Below the pieces are notes generated by a model. The model ran no database searches and was not told the DNA's origin. It was given only the letters and a program-made list of their open reading frames with translations. A program made the translations under genes and the position numbers. From Massospora cicadina (Eukaryota; Entomophthoromycota; Entomophthoromycetes; Entomophthorales; Entomophthoraceae), in the NCBI GenBank assembly GCA_022478985.1, contig JAKSZP010014515.1:124001-188000 (forward strand): a DNA stretch of 64,000 bases, read 5' to 3'. Of the stretch, positions 36,262 to 47,554 are shown one piece after another. Numbering within the stretch: the stretch's first letter is position 1; each line of letters begins with the position of its first letter.

Positions 36262-39009
36262 TAAATTTAAGTTTAAATTTTAAATTTATTGCGGGGAAGG
36301 CCAACCATGGGATGGGCACTTCCAAAATTTACTTGATTGAGACAACACTTAGTAACAGGGTAGGCACCCCAGAGAAGCGATGCTATCTCTTGTTGCCAGC
36401 GGGAACGCCACTTATGGGGAAGGGGAGGGAACGCGTGAAGGGGCCGTAGCCACAATTGAACATGTGTGGAGGAAGGGGTCTGATTTGATGAACCAAACTG
36501 GGAACCAGGAGGATAACAGCTGTCAGCGGCACGGTGGGAGGTATCCAAACATCCATGCTTGAAAGTGGTCCACCAAATGAGACCAGAATCTGTGGACAGC
36601 TTCTGGGAGGGTGGGGGTGGAGCCTGCGATGGCATCCAAGACAATCGTGTGGATGGTCCACATGGCGATTGCAACCACCAGAGCATGGAGGGAGGGTGGA
36701 AGGGGGAGGCCATTGATAAAGCAAACATATCTCTTGACAGACTGAAGGGATGTGTTTGATTCTGGCCCAGTAAACGTTGAACTTCGCGCCATATCACTTT
36801 AGAAGTAGGACACTTCTTCAGGCAGTGGAACAGCGTTCCATACTGACCACACACGACGCAGGATGAGTGTGAAGCGTTAGAGCGCTCAGCTGTACGGTAC
36901 ACCCGCCTCAGGCAGCACCACACGTGGGAGCAGATTTGAGGCTGCAACAGAGGATGGTGAGCGTATTTCCAGATAGTTTTTTGGGTCTCAATGGAGTAAG
37001 GGATGTCCATCATGTCCAGGTAGTCCACCCTGATTAGGACATGGGGCTGTATGGGGATCACGCCATCACGAATGGGTAGCCCCTGTACCTCTTGTGTGAA
37101 CTGAGGAGAGGGGCGGCCTCTTCTGGTTGTATTTCCTCTAATATGAATTCTCCACTCAGCGCTCCGCATGGAGAGTAGGATTTGTTTGTAGTGGGTTTTA
37201 GTACCGTGAGGACCTGTGGCCGATGAGTGTGAAGCCAGGTATTTCATCAGGGAGTGGGGGTTCGATGGATTGTTGAGGCCCAAGGCGTAGGAGAAGTTGG
37301 AGTGGGCCGCGCAGGACCAGTGTTAGAAGGGGAGTGTAGGGGCGGTGATGGCCGCAATCCAGGTACCCAAGATCTTGGCCGCATGGGCTCTGAAGTCAAG
37401 CAGGCCCATGCCACCATGCTGATGAGGGCCAAACATGACTTTTAACCATACTGGTGGAGGGTGGCCTGACCATAGCCATCCTTGCAGCAGGGCATGCAAG
37501 GATTTGAAGAAGCTTGGGGAGAAGGGTATGGCATGGGCTCCAAACCAGACTTTGGAGAGGAGCATAGAGTTGGCCAAAACGACCCTACCAGTAAGGGAAG
37601 TAGGGTGGGCTCTGAGGGAGGCGATGCGCTTCGTCACGTTGTCTAGAATATGACTCTCCATTACTGCTGATGCATATCCGCCTGCCTCCACCCACACGCC
37701 CAGATGGCGGACTGGCCCTATGGTAGGGCGTGGCAAAAAGGGGAGCACCAGTGGGGCAGTGTTGAGTGAGATGGGAGGGCGAGCGCGTTTGTAAGCAGAT
37801 GGGCCAGGCTGGGCACTGGTTGCAGGGGCCCAGCAGTTTTGATACTGACCAAGGAGGATGATTTTGGTTTTGGAGGCGTTCAGTGCAGCATTACTTACCT
37901 GGGAATACTCCTGGATGAGAGCTTCAAGTGCGCGTGCATCTTTATTATTAGACACCCCCACCACACAGTCATCTGCAAATGCCATCATCTTGACTGGGGC
38001 TTGTCCTGGCACATGGACCCCAGTGAGTTGGGCATTTGCGTTTCGAAGTAGCAGGTCAAGGCTGAAGTTGTATAAGAGTGGGCTAAGGGGGTCCCCTTGT
38101 TGCAAGCCCCTTTGAGGGCGGACTACTTCTGTTAGGAAGCCAGGGCCACGTACTGCCATTGTTGCAGATTCTGTGAGCAGCATCACCCAGTTGATGAAGC
38201 GAGGAGGTAAGCGGAATTGATGGAGGCAGGCCCTGAGGTATTCCCAGTTTACTCTATCATAGGCCTTCTGTTGGTCCAAGAATGCCAGTGCCCCAGAGGC
38301 TGTGGACTGGCACGTGTTGGCCACTGAGTGCACGTTGTCCCAAATTGACCTTCTGGGTATGAAACTGAATTGTTCTGGGGAGATGGTGGCAGATGCTACA
38401 ATCCCTAAATGGTTAGCCATGATTTTTGTTAAAATTTTTGTATCTGTGTTAGTTAAAGAAATGGGGCGCCAGTTGGCTAAGTCTAGCTTGTCCCCTTTCT
38501 TGAAGAGTGTGATGATGAAGGCCTTTTGTCCTCCTGGCAGGAGGCGCGTTTCCAAAAGGCTCTGGTTAAGTGAGGCCAACAGTAGTGGGGATATATATTT
38601 GAAGTACTTTTTATAGAATTCATATGGAATGCCATCCAGGCCTGGGCATTTTCAGTTTGGTGCACCGCGAATAGCTGTCCATAATTTGTTCAGAGTAATC
38701 AAATTCATTATTTCCAGGTATTGGGAAACAGTGCAGATGTGGGCTTGGTTGAGAAATCCTGCCACTTTGGCCAGCTGAATTGGATCAGATTGGTACAACT
38801 CAGAGTAATGCTTTTGTGTTTTGATTGCTACTTCAGCTGGTGTATCCGCAATGGAATCATTTAATCTTCGCACCTGTGTGCAGGCCACGCTCTGGTGTGG
38901 TGCGAAATTTTTTTTAAAAAAATATGTGGTGCACTTGTCGCCTTTTATGATGCGTTTGGCCCTGTACTGAACACAAACCCGATGTTTGTGTTGCCTTTCG
39001 AGCGCGTTG
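36262..39009 (-). mobile_element. 5'-truncated LINE (non-LTR retrotransposon)
   Basis: 2748 bp between perfect 15-bp target copies, AGGTTGTTCTCTCTT at 36247-36261 and 39010-39024. Reading leftward it begins in the linker upstream of the reverse transcriptase (the endonuclease is missing) and ends GGTTGGCCTTCCCCGCAATA followed by an A/T-rich tail. It splits the RT gene of an old minus-strand Ty3 element. Base composition is far more GC-rich than its surroundings. With only two in-frame stops it is much younger than its host. Its 3' end resembles the tails of the SINEs in this window. Confidence 0.95.
36273..39008 (-). pseudogene. LINE ORF2: reverse transcriptase and zf-RVT knuckle, two stops
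   Basis: One frame of about 910 codons is broken only by TGA at 38654-38652 and TAA at 37325-37323. From the N-terminal side it has KGDKCTTYFFKK (linker), KCPGLDGIPYEFYKKY, the RT blocks FITTLFKKGD-like, LANWRPISLTNTDTKILTKI, FLDQQKAYDRVNWEYL, GLQQGDPLSPLLYNFSLDLL, and the active site AFADDCVV (FADD codons 37979-37968, intact). The C-terminal knuckle near 36860-36811, CVVCGQYGTLFHCLKKC, fits the zf-RVT pattern. It would nick and copy element RNA at the target; the N-terminal endonuclease is truncated away. Features agree with an L1-like fungal LINE; I cannot place the clade. Confidence 0.93.
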
Positions 39010-39024
39010 AGGTTGTTCTCTCTT

Positions 39025-39628
39025 AGTCAGGTAAGATGTGTCTTTATGTGCGCCATATGATCCTTAAATGTCTTGCTGAACACCATGATGTCTTATAAGA
39101 AAATAAGCACACTTGACATCTTCATTTCTTTAAAATCTAAACCATTACTCTATGGAATGTAGCTAAGGCATTGCAAAAGCACTGTGCCATATGTGTTGCT
39201 TTGTATAATTCCTGGCTGGGTATAATTATATTTCTCCTGGTCTTCTGTTGACAGCTTCATCTGCCGGTATCTTTTTTTAGGTCCATTGTAGAGAAGAAAC
39301 GCGATACTTTAAGTCATTATAAAGCATTGTTGGTTCTGGAACAGGTACAAATCTTTCTTAGTCCGGTAGTTGAGTCCTCTGTAATCTATGATTACTTAAT
39401 GGATCCCATCCTTCTTCCACACCACTAGGAGAGGCAACGCTCAGGAACCCTTGGAGGGGTGTACCATGCTTGAAAATCTAGGTTGTTGTAACTTCTTTGA
39501 AAAGACTTCTTTGCTTCTGAATAAGTAGTAAATCTTTTATTGTATGATATGGCATTTCCAGTGTCAATCCTGTGAACTTCACCCTTGCTAAGGCCATAAT
39601 CATTTGGTTCAATGCTGATAATGTCCAA
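39025..39628 (-). pseudogene. 5' part of RT, minus-strand Ty3 element
   Basis: Reads leftward from 39628: HRIDTGNAISYNKRF (start of polymerase domain), VVWKKDG, IDYRGLNYRTKKDLYLFQNQ, YRQMKLSTEDQEKYNYT and DIMVFSKTFKDHMAHIKTHL. The last block normally begins YLDDIMVFS; here the first catalytic Asp is a stop. The gene then jumps the LINE to 36246. The chain of blocks is textbook Ty3/gypsy. Confidence 0.88.
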
Positions 39629-42123
39629 ATACTGATCCTTGAATACATTAAGTTCAAAATACTTTTATTGTAGTTGGCTCTTGTAGATCACCCTTGTCAA
39701 TTCCAGCAATGGCGTGAACTTAATATCAGCGTAGCAGTACATGCTTGCTTTATCTATTATTTGACCCTTTTTTATCTAAATAGGGTGCTTGACTATGGTC
39801 AAGTAGGACTTTAACTTCTCCTTGGTATGTTGAATTGTAAATTCAAGTATCACTAAGAGTTCCTGGTCTTTAACTCCTTTTAGGAATATAGATCGTAAGA
39901 ATCAACTATTTTACTATATCAATACTGATGTTGAACAGCATAACCTTATGTTCTATGGGTAGTAAAACCATAGGTTCGCTGGAGTATAAGAGCAAACCAG
40001 ATTTTTTCTTCTGTCAGCGGAATCTGTTTTTTAATCTTCATCTTCAGTGTATAAATGACTGGATAAATCGAATGTCTTGTTGTGACTAGACATACTCACT
40101 TCTTACGCTCCCTCTTCTCCTTGACTTGAAACACAAGTGGAATCTGGTAATTAAGAGACTTAATAAACTTGATTAAAGTCAATTACTTTAATAAACTCAA
40201 CTAGTAAATGCACTTTATTTGGAAATTATATTAGTCATTCTTAAGTACCATAGCTACTTCAGACAATACAAGCATACAAATTGCAAGAGAATGTAAATAA
40301 TATCCAAGTGTTTTTGTTGACTTAGGCTTGGAAATTATAAGCTTGGCTTGTTATTTGATGTCCAGTGCAAATTTAATCTCTTAATGATCAGGAAGGCATA
40401 ATGTTGAATAGAACGCTGATACTAGTACTGCTATCAAGTTGACTTTATGTATAGGTGACTTACACTTTTGTAATGCTCTTTTCACTATAATTCCCTCGGC
40501 AAGAGATTCTATGACTGTTAACCTAAATCATAAAACCCTTCAATAAGTCAGGACTCCTTAAAAGCCTTGTGTGACTTGCGGTCTTCATATTGCAATCTTT
40601 AGGAACGTAGTTTTTATAAGATTCTTGACATCCAATATACTGTCTACAATATGAGTAGGCTTAGAAGCTTAAGCCAAGTATGGCTGCTCTGAGGGCTCAA
40701 CATCGCTTTTGTTAGGTTTTAAGTAGGTGGGCACAACCACTTCACTTGGAGCTCCAATGACATAGTATACTGACTCAACTCTTAAGCCAGGTTCATCTTC
40801 ATTGATTCTGTTAGTGTGGTATGCGACCCAATTGACTTGATCCTGCGAACTCCACATTAAGTTATTCCTTCTTTTCTTACCATAGCTTTGTAAACTTCCT
40901 CTATAAGAGCCTTTTGCTATAAAATTGTTACATTTAAACTTGGCGGAATTTGGGTACATCCATTCAACTCACCAGTGAGCCTTCTTCCCAGACTTGTCTT
41001 TGTGGCTCTGAGAATTGTATTATACATTCAATCAGTGTAAAGTTGATGATGGTACTGATGTCTTAACTCCGTCTTATATTTGGTTTTGACGTCAATCAAG
41101 TCAAATAGTGGCCTTCAGGGGCTCAGAGGGTTTCTCAGCAATTCATTTGAATCAGGAGTTTCAATTGTGTTTATATTGAGCTAATAAGAACAGTCCTCAT
41201 AGTAACTATATTAAAGCTCCAGTTATCCAAAGCTACTAGACCTTGAGGTAATACCATTTTCATAGTCCACAACTGACTTAGACTTCCATATTAGTGAAAA
41301 GATATTTGTTTCATATTTTTACCATCTGTTTTAACTCATAATAAAAGATTACTTGACTTTAACCTAAGTGTTGTGGGGTAAAAGAGTGGCTCCAAGAATC
41401 TACTGTGCTTCTCTACTCATAAAACTCTGAACCTGGCGAGTTTTCTGTTTGTCATTGGCTCCATCCATTATATTCTTTTGTAGATGTAGTATATCTGTAG
41501 TTCACTCATTTGCAATGAACTTAGATTTGAAGTATGGGCAGAAATTGTTATCTTCAGATATAATTTGTCAAGAGGGTTATAAACCATCTCTAGTGGTGGT
41601 TCTAGTAGTTTTCTATCCCAAATTAGGTAATGGTATAATGGGAGGGAGACGCCTGACTTTCATATTATTCAAGATTTGTATCAAATGATTCAACTGGACA
41701 TCATGGCTTTCTAGCTTAGCGTAGTCATGTTTAAACTTTGTATAGTTACATCGTTCTCCCTTTCTAAGAATATAATTTCTCCTTAAAATAATTCAATTAT
41801 AGCTCTAATCCATTCTTGCTCTGGTGGTGGCCATACTCTTCCTAGCTCACTCATCAAATGAGCTTCTTGCTGCTTCAACTTATTGAGCAAATTTTATGTA
41901 CTCTTCAGATATCTTTTTTCTGCAAATTTTTCTCCATAGCATACTTCCATGTAAACTTCATAGAAATCTCCACAATCTCTTTGTAATACACTTGTATTGA
42001 ACGCCATTATCGCTAGTGTCCTGCTTGTTCAGAAATGCTGATTGAAAGAATTGATCCAGTTGCTATAAGTTATTTATTTGATCACGTGATGCATTACTGG
42101 TAAACTTGATTATATTATTCTCT
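39629..42123 (-). pseudogene. decayed upstream part (gag/protease) of the minus-strand Ty3 element
   Basis: By position, this should hold protease and gag. A 96-codon open frame at 40669-40959 (MYPNSAKFKCNNFIAKGSYR, with EVVVPTYLKPNKSDVEPSEQ at its end) is the best preserved piece; it shows no knuckle or DTG motif. No LTR for this element could be paired. Assignment rests on location only. Confidence 0.35.
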
Positions 42124-42688
42124 GGTACATGGAACTTTTACTCATAGTATCAAGGGTGTACAGTCATGTTAAAGCCTTGGATTGTTGCTGATGGCTATTC
42201 CTAAGCACAATGGAGCTCCTTTTAAACCTCAGTTAGTGATAAATCAGCAAATTAAAAACCTTTGACACAAATTCTTATATCTTTGGCTTTATTAGCAACA
42301 AGAAAAAATAACAAAAAAGATAATTATGTGGAAGAAATTCTTAATAAAAAGTATAAAAAAGTGTATATAGTATTTAGAAGATTTGGGGTGTAAAAGTAGG
42401 ACTTAATTTCTACAAGTTTCTTTCTTCTCAAAAGGCGATTCTGTATTTGTATTTGTGTTTCAGGGTTGTCTGATTCCAATTCCCTGATCATTTAATCTTC
42501 TGGTTGCTTCCACAAGCTATAGTGCGAAGATCTTATATTTTTATAGATGCGTGGCTACTGTTATGAGCATAACTGTGGATCTTATGGCTCTTATTTCTGC
42601 ATCTGTAATTCAGTATTCTCAATTGATTATAGTTTAAAAATTAGTTTCCCAAGTTAGTATTATGTTCATTACTTATAGTCATATTAAC

Positions 42689-43461
42689 TGTGATGGTCAA
42701 GGCAATGCCTGACTATCACATAGCTTTAGTTTCCCCTGAGGGGAATATCAAGGCCAAACAGGCGGGTTGTATGTGCCTCAATACTTGAAAGTTTGATCAA
42801 AAAATCGTATTTAAGTGCAAATTGAATATAAAATATTATGTCAAATATGGTGATATTGCTCTATATTTTAAAGGTTTAATAGAGAATCAAAAACAACACT
42901 ATTTGTATCATATATATTTTTTAAAATTTTAGAGAAAGCCCAGAATTTCGTCAGATGGTATAGAATAGATTTAGCCGTAAATTTTGAGGTTCAAAAATTA
43001 TTGGTACTGAGCTCTCAAGGGCCAAGCTATCTTAACACTCTGCATGATCTTCTCCCACGCGAAATTACCAAGTTTGTTTTCTTAAAGTATATAAACTAGC
43101 TAGCGGAGGTGCTTAGAGCAAATTTGTCTTCTAGAATAACTTAATAAATATAAAACACAAAATTAATGTTTAAGATTTTGAATTTATCTTTAGAGGATTA
43201 GGAAACTGGCGCCATGGTCATCTTTAAGGACAACCCAGAGCAAGAACAGTATAGCGCTTATGTGCTGGCGCTCCTTAGGGACGAAACCCAGCTTTTTATA
43301 TACTGTGTAGGATTCTCTTAGATAGTGCTGTATCTCCAGAGACGCCTGCATATCCAACAAACATGCGATTATGTTTAAGTACTCTATCCTGTTTGTGGCT
43401 ATAGGTTTAGCCCTATTAGCAAACCTTCCAGAGCAACCATTAGAAGGCAATGCCTGTTACA
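42689..43461 (+). repeat. 5' LTR of the 42689-47233 element
   Basis: Starts TGTGATGGTCAAGGCAATGC and ends AGAAGGCAATGCCTGTTACA, so the GGCAATGCC word occurs near both ends. TATA-like TATATAAAC at about 43088. Confidence 0.85.
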
Positions 43462-44075
43462 TTAGACAAAGTTTATATACAATTGTCCCTTTTTATGTGG
43501 ATAATAACTAAGATTCATGACGGAAAACAGGCCTCTGTATGGGCCTGTCACTTTTTCCTTAAAATCATCCTCCTGCACCTGATATGGGTTTAGTTTTCAA
43601 CACCTCCCATGGAGGTAGATCGTTGTTTACAAATTCATTTTTAGGAACGCCGCCAAGTTCACTCAGGGCTGGCCTGTCCATGCTCACCCAACATTGAACT
43701 CACTGATTTGCTCACTCCTTAAGCCATTCAACTCAAACACCCCAGGGAAAGAGCTCTAACTTCAGTACACTGCGCTTAACCCGCAATTCCTTCATACCCT
43801 ATTTTACCTGTCCCACCAGTAATGACCATACAGAAGCCCACGTTTCCTACCTGGCTGAATGTACAGAAGTTTTGGACCCTATGCCAGGAAGTTACCAGCT
43901 CCATCAGCAGGTTAAAAAACGTACCTGACCAAATGGTCCAGAGTCGCCATCATCTGCTTCAGCAAGGGCTATTGAGTTGGCCGCTCATTAACATCAAGAG
44001 AATGCCACAGGGATCAAGCAGATGAACACTACCACTGCTGCCACTGCCATAAATAGGGTTTATAAAAAGGGGTGA
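43462..44075 (+). other. internal region of the 42689-47233 element
   Basis: 614 bp. The one frame of note (43822-44025, 67 codons, MTIQKPTFPTWLNVQKFWTL) has no motif; it may be a gag scrap. Immediately after the LTR I see no TGG-type primer-binding site. It ends in the purine tract. Confidence 0.6.
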
Positions 44076-44302
44076 TGTGACAGTCAAGACTATTCCTGAC
44101 AACCACATAGCCTTAGTTTAACTAAGAAAATACTAAAGGTAAGCGGGTGGGTTGTGAGGCCTTGACCCTCAAAAATTGATCAACAAATTTACATTTAATT
44201 AGATATAAATCGCATAAATGACATTATGCCAAAAATGGTGGTATTAACCCTTGAAAGAATGTTTGAGAGCACTATAAAGGCCAATACCATTAAATAAAAT
44301 AT

Positions 44303-46214
44303 ATAGTTAAAAATCTTTCTTTTGCTTCATTTACTAAATTGAAGCCAAATTTGGATTAAAAATGCAAGAAACAACCGCAGGATTGAGCCATAACTTACCA
44401 ATGTCATTGTAATGGATGCCTGCTTCCCAGGCTTGGGGTGGTGGTGCGCCGCCATCTGGCGTCCTTCAGCTGCCGCCAAAGTGCTCCCAGGCTGCCTCTG
44501 CTATCCCTCCTTACTCTACTGGGTGATATGTTCCCCCTCAGGACTTGGCCCACCACCTTACAAGCTCCCAGGCGGTGCTCCAGAGCCCTTTTGTTGCTCA
44601 CATGGAGCATTTGCATTTTGTCCTTTAGGTCAAATATGGGAATCTTTTCCCATATGTGAGTGCAGCCATCATCAAGATAGCAATGGCAGTTTTTAAACCC
44701 ACTGACTAAATTGACTTCTGCACCTTTAAGGAGTACCCTGATCTTGGCTTCCTCTCTGAAGCCAATGCAGTAGCAGCAGCCAAGCTGCAACTAGTTTATA
44801 AAAAATCCCCCTTTCTACCATTTGAACCTAGTTCCTAGATGAAGACATTTTGGTGGTCTAGTTCGCTGTGTTGCACTCCCATCTCTCCCCCAAACGCCTC
44901 TGCCATGAGCTCACGGAGGGTGTGGCCATTTATGGTGCAGATTCCATGTTGCAGTTCATGGTTCCAAATGGGGCGGATTGTCTGGCAGGGCATCACACCT
45001 TTGCAATAATTTGACATTTTACTGCAATTCCCACCTTGCAATTTCCCCCTGCACTGTGATCTGATTCACCCCTGATCAACTGTTCTGGCACGTGCTGAAA
45101 ATGGCCGTGCCATTTACCCTTGTGCTTTGAGTTTGGCCACTTGAAGTGCAAATGCTCACAGTTTCCGCCTCTGCTGTTTCCTCCACTCCTCCCTCCAGCA
45201 ATGGGCCAGCATCCATTTTGCCCTAATTTTTTAATGGGACTTGATCCTCCCACCACTAACCTCAGGGTTTTTGGCACTGCTTATAAAGCGGCGGCCAATC
45301 AAAATTAAAAATTTTAACAAATTTTTTTAATAATAATATGATTGGATTATAAAATCCTGATCAATGGCTGAACCAGTTTCAGCTGAGCTGTCATGATTGA
45401 CATCATGTGGAAAATCAGATCCTGCCACTGCCCCAATTCTGGTTGCTGACCCAGCGCTGACTGAATACAATCCATTTGAGGCTTAAAAATGGATTATGAG
45501 GATGAACGGCCGTATATTTGAAAACAGATTTTGCTTTGTAGGAGTTATTCATTGACCCTCTAAATTTGCATCCCTGTCATTTTCACCCTCAAAATGGTTT
45601 TCTGGCTTATAAAAAATTAATAAAATGACAGTTAAGGCTGCAGCTGCCCCTGCTAATACCCTACTTTGCCAGCATTTTCATGGGGCAATAGAGCCCCAGG
45701 TTGAGGGTATACCTATCCTTATTTTCCCCATGATTTTAGGAAAATGTGAAGTATGAAATTAAGGAACTTGCTTTTTATGCAATCCATGCTTGCATCAACG
45801 CAGCAAAAACTTCTCTTTTTTGAACCCTATTATTTGAAACCCGCCAGTTCACAAAGTCGTTCACATGTATGTCTGCTCTCATCACTTTGTCTGGGCATCA
45901 ACTTGCTCAATACGTTGAGGCAATTGACACTGCTGGCCTCAATAACGAAGCAAACCCACAATTATACCTCCTTATGCCACATGTTGCTGATGCTCCTACC
46001 CCTATGTTGTCCGCCATGGTCTGCCAGCTAAAGCGGTGCCAGACAAAAGTTTCCCCAAAGCTTCCTCCCCTTCTGATATGTCTTCCTAAGCTGTAAGCTC
46101 TGGTGCCATACTTGGAATTTTTTATTTAAGATAATCCCTTTGCTTAGCCCATTTGCAAATAAAGATGCGTGGAATCTCTCCCTTTTTGGAGTGGACACCA
46201 CTAGTGCTAAAAAA
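44303..46214 (+). mobile_element. gag-only non-LTR-like element, copy 3, with CTAGTGCTAAAAAA tail
   Basis: Interrupts the 3' LTR of the 42689-47233 element; the LTR resumes near 46226 (AACAGCCCAGAATCCCGTCA). It has the same protein as copies 1 and 2 in broken plus-strand frames: MLQFMVPNGADCLAGHHTFA (near 44945-45005) and a knuckle at 45123-45155 reading CFEFGHLKCKC (C-x4-H-x4-C; the first Cys is missing). The tail ends ACCACTAGTGCTAAAAAA at 46197-46214, unlike copies 1 and 2 but like the four tiny insertions. The flanking duplication (about 44284-44302 against 46213-46232) is imperfect, so ends are approximate. Confidence 0.75.
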
Positions 46215-46375
46215 TACAATAATAAAGTTTATGAAACAGCCCAGAATCCCGTCAGATGATCTAGAATGGGTCTAGACATGAATTTTGAGGTTCAGAATTT
46301 TTAATACTGGTCCCTCAAGGGCTAAGATTTCCACAGCCTCTGTGGGATCTTCCCCAAGCAAAATTCCACAGTTCC

Positions 46376-46853
46376 CTTTATTGAGATTTGAGATGATGAG
46401 AAAGTCAAAATCCCTGAATCAAATTTAGCCTCACATATTGACTCTCAAACCATCGTCAACAAAACCTTACATGAAGACAACAAAACTATATTTGACCAGG
46501 AAGCATCAAACGTCTGAGAATTGATGAAAACACCTTCAGGAAACCTGTCCCCGCTTTCCAAATTGTGAGAGGTGCAGTTCCCACCACTGCGGTCATGAGG
46601 ACGTGCAGTACAATGAGGGTTCTGATAAGGCGGTTAATCTGGAAGGCAGTGAAAGATTCTTATTGTATGGTCCACAAAGACCTTGGGGCACCATGTCCCT
46701 GAGCCCTATAAATATCAATGCTTTATAACTCAATTAAGTAGTCTATATTTGCCCCATCTTTTTGCTCTTCAACTTCTTCGCTAATTTCTCAGCTTTGACC
46801 CCGTTTTTGAACTTTAGCATCATTCAAGAGACCTGTTACGGTGAGACCCTTCC
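46376..46853. other. unexplained 0.48-kb segment within the 3' LTR
   Basis: Absent from the 5' LTR of the same element, where CAAGTTTGTTTTC runs straight into TTAAAGTATATAAACTAG. Either an insertion here or a deletion in the other LTR. It contains text such as CCCACCACTGCGGTCATGAG but no frame, tRNA box or target duplication that I could find. Confidence 0.6.
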
Positions 46854-47554
46854 TTAAAGTATATAAACTAGAAAGCAAAGGTGCTTAGAGCAACTTCATA
46901 CTCTAGAATATCCAATTTAATTATAAAATCTGAAACAATTCTTAAGGTTTTTAAATCAGATTTTGAAAATCGGAAATCTGGCGCCATGGGCGTCAGGAAG
47001 GACATCCCAGAGCAAAAACATTGTAGCACTTATGTGCTGCCGCTCCTTAAAAACGAAGCCCAGCTGTTTATATTCAGTGTAGGAATCTCTTTGATAGTGC
47101 TGTACCTTCTAAGATGCCTGCATAGCCAACAGACACACGATTTTATTTTTTAAACTCTATCCTATTTGGGGCTATAACTTTACCCTGTTATCAACCCTTC
47201 CAGAGTAAATATTAGAAGGCAATGCCAATTACATTAACGGGGAAACTCGATTTTGGATTGTGTTTTAGTAATTCAGTCATTATTGGAAGGAGAACCCAAA
47301 AGTAAATGGGGTTTTGGTGTTGTCATATGTGCCGTTGGGCACATGATCTTCTTGACCGTTATTTATACTAATGCATAATCTGACGTCTTGGTTACCAGCT
47401 AGTAAGTTATTGTGACGGTAGGGTTATATAAAGTACTCCAGCATAAGTAATTTTAGACCGCTAAAAGGCTACAAAAGATATTTTTTTGAAAATAATTTTG
47501 ATTGTTGGACGTGTTAGGTGAGACTTATCAGTATTCTGGTTAGCTATAATATTA

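Larger units (their letters stand above)
42689..47233 (+). mobile_element. LTR element with 0.6-kb internal region (TRIM/LARD-like)
   Basis: 5' LTR 42689-43461 (773 bp, TGTGATGG...TTACA) and 3' LTR 44076-47233 (same ends, enlarged by two insertions). A perfect TTAAC target duplication lies at 42684-42688 and 47234-47238. A purine tract AAAAAGGGG lies before 44076. The internal region is only 614 bp with no domain. The LTRs share TTAAAGTATATAAACTAG, GGTGCTTAGAGCAA, CTGGCGCCATGG and GAAGGCAATGCC. Because of its size and lack of genes I regard it as non-autonomous. Confidence 0.9.

Noticed and set aside
36380..36759. Plus-strand proteins at 36380-36759
   Set aside because: They are antisense shadows of the LINE's reverse transcriptase frame.
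34300..42123. Internal region of an element bounded by the LTRs at 32430 and 42124
   Set aside because: The pol gene between them is on the minus strand, while the LTRs read plus, judged by the primer-binding site at 50423.
44404..44790. A 128-residue minus-strand gene
   Set aside because: It is antisense to gag-only copy 3, whose plus-strand frames match the other two copies.
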